Positions 5,970 through 8,466 of a stretch of 8,466 nt of DNA are shown here, piece after piece. Each line of letters starts with the position of its first letter. Within the stretch, counting starts at the first letter, position 1. The DNA is from Candidatus Zipacnadia bacterium. GTDB taxonomy: Bacteria > Armatimonadota > Zipacnadia > Zipacnadales > Zipacnadaceae. Position numbers and translations under genes: made by a program. The notes beneath the pieces are model-generated. The model did no database searches, was not told where the DNA came from, and saw nothing but the letters and a program-made list of their open reading frames with translations. Location of the stretch: assembly GCA_029821455.1 (NCBI GenBank), contig JALGTI010000129.1, forward strand, positions 1 through 8,466. The letters run 5' to 3'.

Positions 5970-7222
5970 CAGGCCCCGAACTTCTCCTGCGTGCCTGTGT
6001 AGTTGGTGAGGAGATTGATGATGTCAGCGCCGCGAATGCAGCCCAGATCGCCCTTCGCGCAGGGCCGCTCGCCGTAGCTGCTCACATCGTCCGGGCGCAC
6101 GCCGATCCCGTAGAATGCAATGGGAATAGAGTCGCCGCTGTGGTCGCCGACGGTGATTGGCGTGCAGTGGTCCGCCGCAATCGTGATCACGGTGTGGTCC
6201 CAGTCCAGATTGTCCAGCAGATACGCGGCAGCCCGGTCCACCTTGGCGATAGCCTCTAGCTTGGCCTCCACGTCGCTGTCGTGCCCACCCAGGTCTGGGG
6301 CCTTGATGTTGCAGAGGATGAAGTCATAATCTGCCCATGCCTCACAAATCGCCCGGGCAATGGCCATCTCATCCGTGTCCGCGCCACCTGTTGCGCCGGG
6401 CACATCTATGACGGCCATCTCAAGATACTTGCCCAGACCCTTGACCAGGTCAACCTCCACAATCAGCGCGCCATTGAGGCCGTACTTCTCGGAGAATGGC
6501 TCAAGGTGAGGAGCGGTGCCTACGCCGCGTGGCAGGGCCGCATTGGCGAGCAGGAGACCCTCGGCCCGGCGCTTCTCGTTGACCGGAGATGCCTCAAGTG
6601 CCTCGTGGGCCGTCCGCACGAACTCATTGACGACCTGGGCACTGCGTATAGCATTGGGGTCATCGGCCGCCTCGGGCAGCGGCTCACACAGCGGCACTTC
6701 TACGCCCTCGTGATGCGGATCCACGTCGGTGACGCGGTGGTCGAGACCCTCGCCACGCAATACCAGCGCCGCCCGGTGCTCCACCGAGGGCAGGAAGATG
6801 ACCTCCACGCCGTCAATGCCGCCCGCCGTGGCCTGCTGGATCGCGTCCGCGAGTTTATCAGTGCCCTCCTTGATGCGGCCAGCGCGGCGGTCAACCACAA
6901 CATTGTTTTCAACGGTGGCAAAATTGCAGCGGAACGCCAGGTCACCGGGCTGCACATCAATGCCGACTCCCTTGGCCTCAAAGGGGCCGCGACCGGTGTA
7001 AAACGCGAACGGATCATAGCCCAAAATTGCCATGTGGGCGGTGTCACTGCCCACGCGGATTCCCGGGCTGATGGGGTTGAGCATCCCACAGACGCCCTCA
7101 GCGGCTATTTGGTCCAGAGCCGGCGTTTCCTGAGCCTCCAACGAGGTTTTGCCCTCAAGCTCAGGGACGGGCCTGTCACCCATCCCATCCCCTAACAAGA
7201 TAATTGCTTTGTTTTCGGCCAT
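5969..7222 (-). CDS. apgM: Archaeal-type 2,3-bisphosphoglycerate-independent phosphoglycerate mutase (ApgM family)
   Basis: Interconverts 3- and 2-phosphoglycerate through a phosphoserine intermediate; alkaline-phosphatase superfamily, metal-dependent, cytoplasmic. Its 417 residues match the family length. Visible motifs: LLGDGMGDRP (9-18, metal ligand D12), GSDTAHMAILGYDP (58-71, nucleophile S59), GRGPFEAKG (77-85), KAPDLGGHD (307-315, D310 and H314) and AADHCTPITVGDHSGDSIP (349-367, D351, H352, H361). All expected metal ligands appear present, so it should be active. Start ATG at 7222 has AGGAG at 7232-7236, spaced 9 bases. It is the first gene of the five-gene operon, about 38 bases downstream of the predicted transcription start. 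Companions of unknown function leave open that it acts on another phosphate ester; family members have also been annotated as phosphonopyruvate decarboxylase-related. Confidence 0.95.
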   Translation of the reverse strand: MAENKAIILLGDGMGDRPVPELEGKTSLEAQETPALDQIAAEGVCGMLNPISPGIRVGSDTAHMAILGYDPFAFYTGRGPFEAKGVGIDVQPGDLAFRCNFATVENNVVVDRRAGRIKEGTDKLADAIQQATAGGIDGVEVIFLPSVEHRAALVLRGEGLDHRVTDVDPHHEGVEVPLCEPLPEAADDPNAIRSAQVVNEFVRTAHEALEASPVNEKRRAEGLLLANAALPRGVGTAPHLEPFSEKYGLNGALIVEVDLVKGLGKYLEMAVIDVPGATGGADTDEMAIARAICEAWADYDFILCNIKAPDLGGHDSDVEAKLEAIAKVDRAAAYLLDNLDWDHTVITIAADHCTPITVGDHSGDSIPIAFYGIGVRPDDVSSYGERPCAKGDLGCIRGADIINLLTNYTGTQEKFGA

Positions 7223-7267
7223 CTACTGGTGCTCCTCTCAATCTCAATACTGTATGGTGGGAAGGCT

Positions 7268-7296
7268 ATTGTATAGCATCACATTGGGAGGGTCAA
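7268..7296 (-). promoter_or_regulatory. Sigma70-type promoter for the five-gene operon
   Basis: On the minus strand TTGACC (7291-7296) and TACAAT (7268-7273) are separated by exactly 17 bases. This gives a start near 7260 and a leader of about 38 bases before the mutase ATG. Five of six bases match the consensus in each box. Confidence 0.75.
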
Positions 7297-7338
7297 GAAA
7301 ACTACGCTGCTTGTGGCATCCGCATCCTGCCGGTCATT

Positions 7339-7361
7339 CACGGGCTGGAAGTCCGTGCCAC
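7339..7361 (-). repeat. Degenerate REP-like hairpin in the divergent control region
   Basis: On the minus strand GTGG (7358-7361) is followed by stem CACGGACT, with its last base of GTGG overlapping the usual head position, loop TCC and stem AGCCCGTG (7339-7357): 8 pairs with one wobble and a 3-base loop. This is the same architecture as the RAYT-linked hairpins, with a variant head and stem. It could also be an operator for the divergent genes. Apart from it and the promoter, I see nothing clear in 7223-7459, including no convincing plus-strand promoter. Confidence 0.45.
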
Positions 7362-7459
7362 GATGTTGGCCTCAGGTGGCTCCCGCCAGCAGGTCATAAC
7401 CGCGCTCCCGGCGAAGCTAGCTATGTGCGCTAAGACGCATTGCGAGGAGGTGCCGGCCA

Positions 7460-8466
7460 ATGCACTGGATGGTTGTCGTTGCATTGGTAGTAACTGTCTC
7501 TGCCACAGCAAGTGCAGCTGATAACCTAACCCTAGTAGAGAACGGCCGTGCCCGCTGCGTTGTAGTGGTCTCAGCCCAGGCTGATGAGAATGAGCAGCTC
7601 GCCGCAGGTGAGGTAGCTGCTTATCTGGGCAAGATGTCCGGCGCGAGGGTGCGCGTTCGGACGGGGCAGGCACGCGCTGGCTTCCTGCCGATTCGTATTG
7701 GCGCGGCGGCAGGTGATGAGCCACTGCTGGCTGAGATTGCCGACCAGGCGGAGGGCTTCGTGATTGCGGCCCGCTCCGACGGCATCAGCCTGGTGGGCAC
7801 GAGTTCCATTGGCACCCTCTACGCCGCCTATGACTTCCTGGAGCGGCTGGGCTGTCGCTGGTTTATGCCTGGCGAGATCGGTGAGGTCGTGCCACACAAG
7901 CCGACGGTGACCACTGCGCCTTTCCAGGCAATAGAAGCCCCAGACTTTAGCGCCCGGCAAATGGAAGGCGAGGCCACCTGGGCGCAGCGCAACAAGCTGG
8001 GTGGGGAGTACTTCCCGAGCGCTCATTCGTGGAACTGGTACGTCCCGCCTAAGACGCACTTCGAGGAACATCCGGAGTACTTCTCCCTGGTTGATGGCAA
8101 GCGCACGCCCAGACAGCTTTGCACATCGAATCCCGAGGTCATCAGGCTGGTGGCCGAAGCTATCAAGGAACAGATCCGGGCAAACCCGGATAACCAGTGG
8201 CTGGGCATCGGCCCCAATGATGGCAGTGGCTTTTGTGAGTGTGAGAACTGCCGCGCTCTGGACACGGGTGACTGGGACCCCTACAGCGGCGAAATCTCGA
8301 TTACCGACCGCTTCCTCACCTTCGCCAATGCCGTGGCGGAACTGGTCCACGCAGAGTTCCCCCAGGCCAAGTTCGCCTACTATATCTATCATACTTATAT
8401 GCGCCCACCATTGAAGGTCAAGCCAGACCCAAGTATCACGGGTGCGCTGGCGCCTATCGGTTTATG
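7460..8466 (+). CDS. Exported DUF4838 / GH67-N-like protein (3' end outside the window)
   Basis: ATG at 7460 has GAGGAGG at 7444-7450, spaced 9 bases. The frame is open to the last base, giving 335 codons and an incomplete C-terminus. Residues 1-20 (MHWMVVVALVVTVSATASAA) are a Sec signal peptide. Residues about 21-150 resemble the N-terminal domain of GH67 alpha-glucuronidases: ENGRARCVVVVSA, LAAGEVAAYLGKMSG, GTLYAAYDFLERLGCRWFMPG. The DUF4838 domain (PF16126) follows: HSWNWYVPPKTHFEEHPEYF (189-208), LVDGKRTPRQLCTSNPEV, then GPNDGSGFCECENC (251-264) with C259, C261 and C264 as a possible metal or disulfide cluster. Such proteins are thought to act on extracellular polysaccharide, but the reaction is not established. 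It is divergent from the five-gene operon and shares its control region. Confidence 0.9.
   Translation, partial: MHWMVVVALVVTVSATASAADNLTLVENGRARCVVVVSAQADENEQLAAGEVAAYLGKMSGARVRVRTGQARAGFLPIRIGAAAGDEPLLAEIADQAEGFVIAARSDGISLVGTSSIGTLYAAYDFLERLGCRWFMPGEIGEVVPHKPTVTTAPFQAIEAPDFSARQMEGEATWAQRNKLGGEYFPSAHSWNWYVPPKTHFEEHPEYFSLVDGKRTPRQLCTSNPEVIRLVAEAIKEQIRANPDNQWLGIGPNDGSGFCECENCRALDTGDWDPYSGEISITDRFLTFANAVAELVHAEFPQAKFAYYIYHTYMRPPLKVKPDPSITGALAPIGL

Noticed and set aside
6281..7195. 304-codon plus-strand ORF opposite the phosphoglycerate mutase
   Set aside because: Antisense shadow of a well-supported enzyme gene; no domain and no ribosome site seen.
7571..8392. 273-codon minus-strand ORF opposite the DUF4838 gene
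   Set aside because: The plus strand carries the DUF4838 motifs, signal peptide and ribosome site in one open frame to the window edge.

Overview
The window is moderately GC-rich bacterial DNA, about 60 % by eye. Shine-Dalgarno sites are clear and one sigma70-type promoter is near consensus. The gene content (archaeal-type phosphoglycerate mutase, DUF4127, a secreted DUF4838/GH67-N-like protein, a membrane winged-helix regulator and a RAYT) is what I associate with Armatimonadota, Planctomycetes-like or Chloroflexi-like environmental genomes. This placement is inference; no rRNA or other marker gene is present.

Layout. At 24-980 (+) lies a polytopic membrane protein with a C-terminal winged-helix domain; its N-terminus may extend beyond the window. 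Between 977 and 1643 sits a REP/RAYT module: a single-domain Y1 (HUH) transposase on the minus strand, with one GTAG-headed hairpin on its left (plus strand) and four tandem GTAG-headed hairpins on its right (minus strand). The stop codons of both convergent neighbours are the TAG inside the outermost GTAG heads.

From 7222 down to 1640 five minus-strand genes lie close together (gaps of 19, 1, 42 and 31 bases) and look like one operon behind the promoter at 7268-7296. In transcription order they are: archaeal-type cofactor-independent phosphoglycerate mutase; a secreted protein of unknown family; a winged-helix regulator; a predicted TIM-barrel protein; and a DUF4127 protein. No transporter or classic glycolytic neighbour is present. 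The set looks like a carbohydrate-related pathway, possibly sugar-phosphate or amino-sugar, whose reaction is not known. A divergent gene at 7460 (+) encodes an exported DUF4838/alpha-glucuronidase-N-like protein and runs off the right edge. It shares the 237-base control region, so the two sides may be regulated together.

Points most worth a second look: the RAYT module and its hairpins, with a compensatory stem change; a degenerate hairpin of the same architecture in the divergent control region; the uncharacterised five-gene operon; an inverted repeat filling one intercistronic gap; and tiny ORFs that bridge two of the intercistronic junctions.
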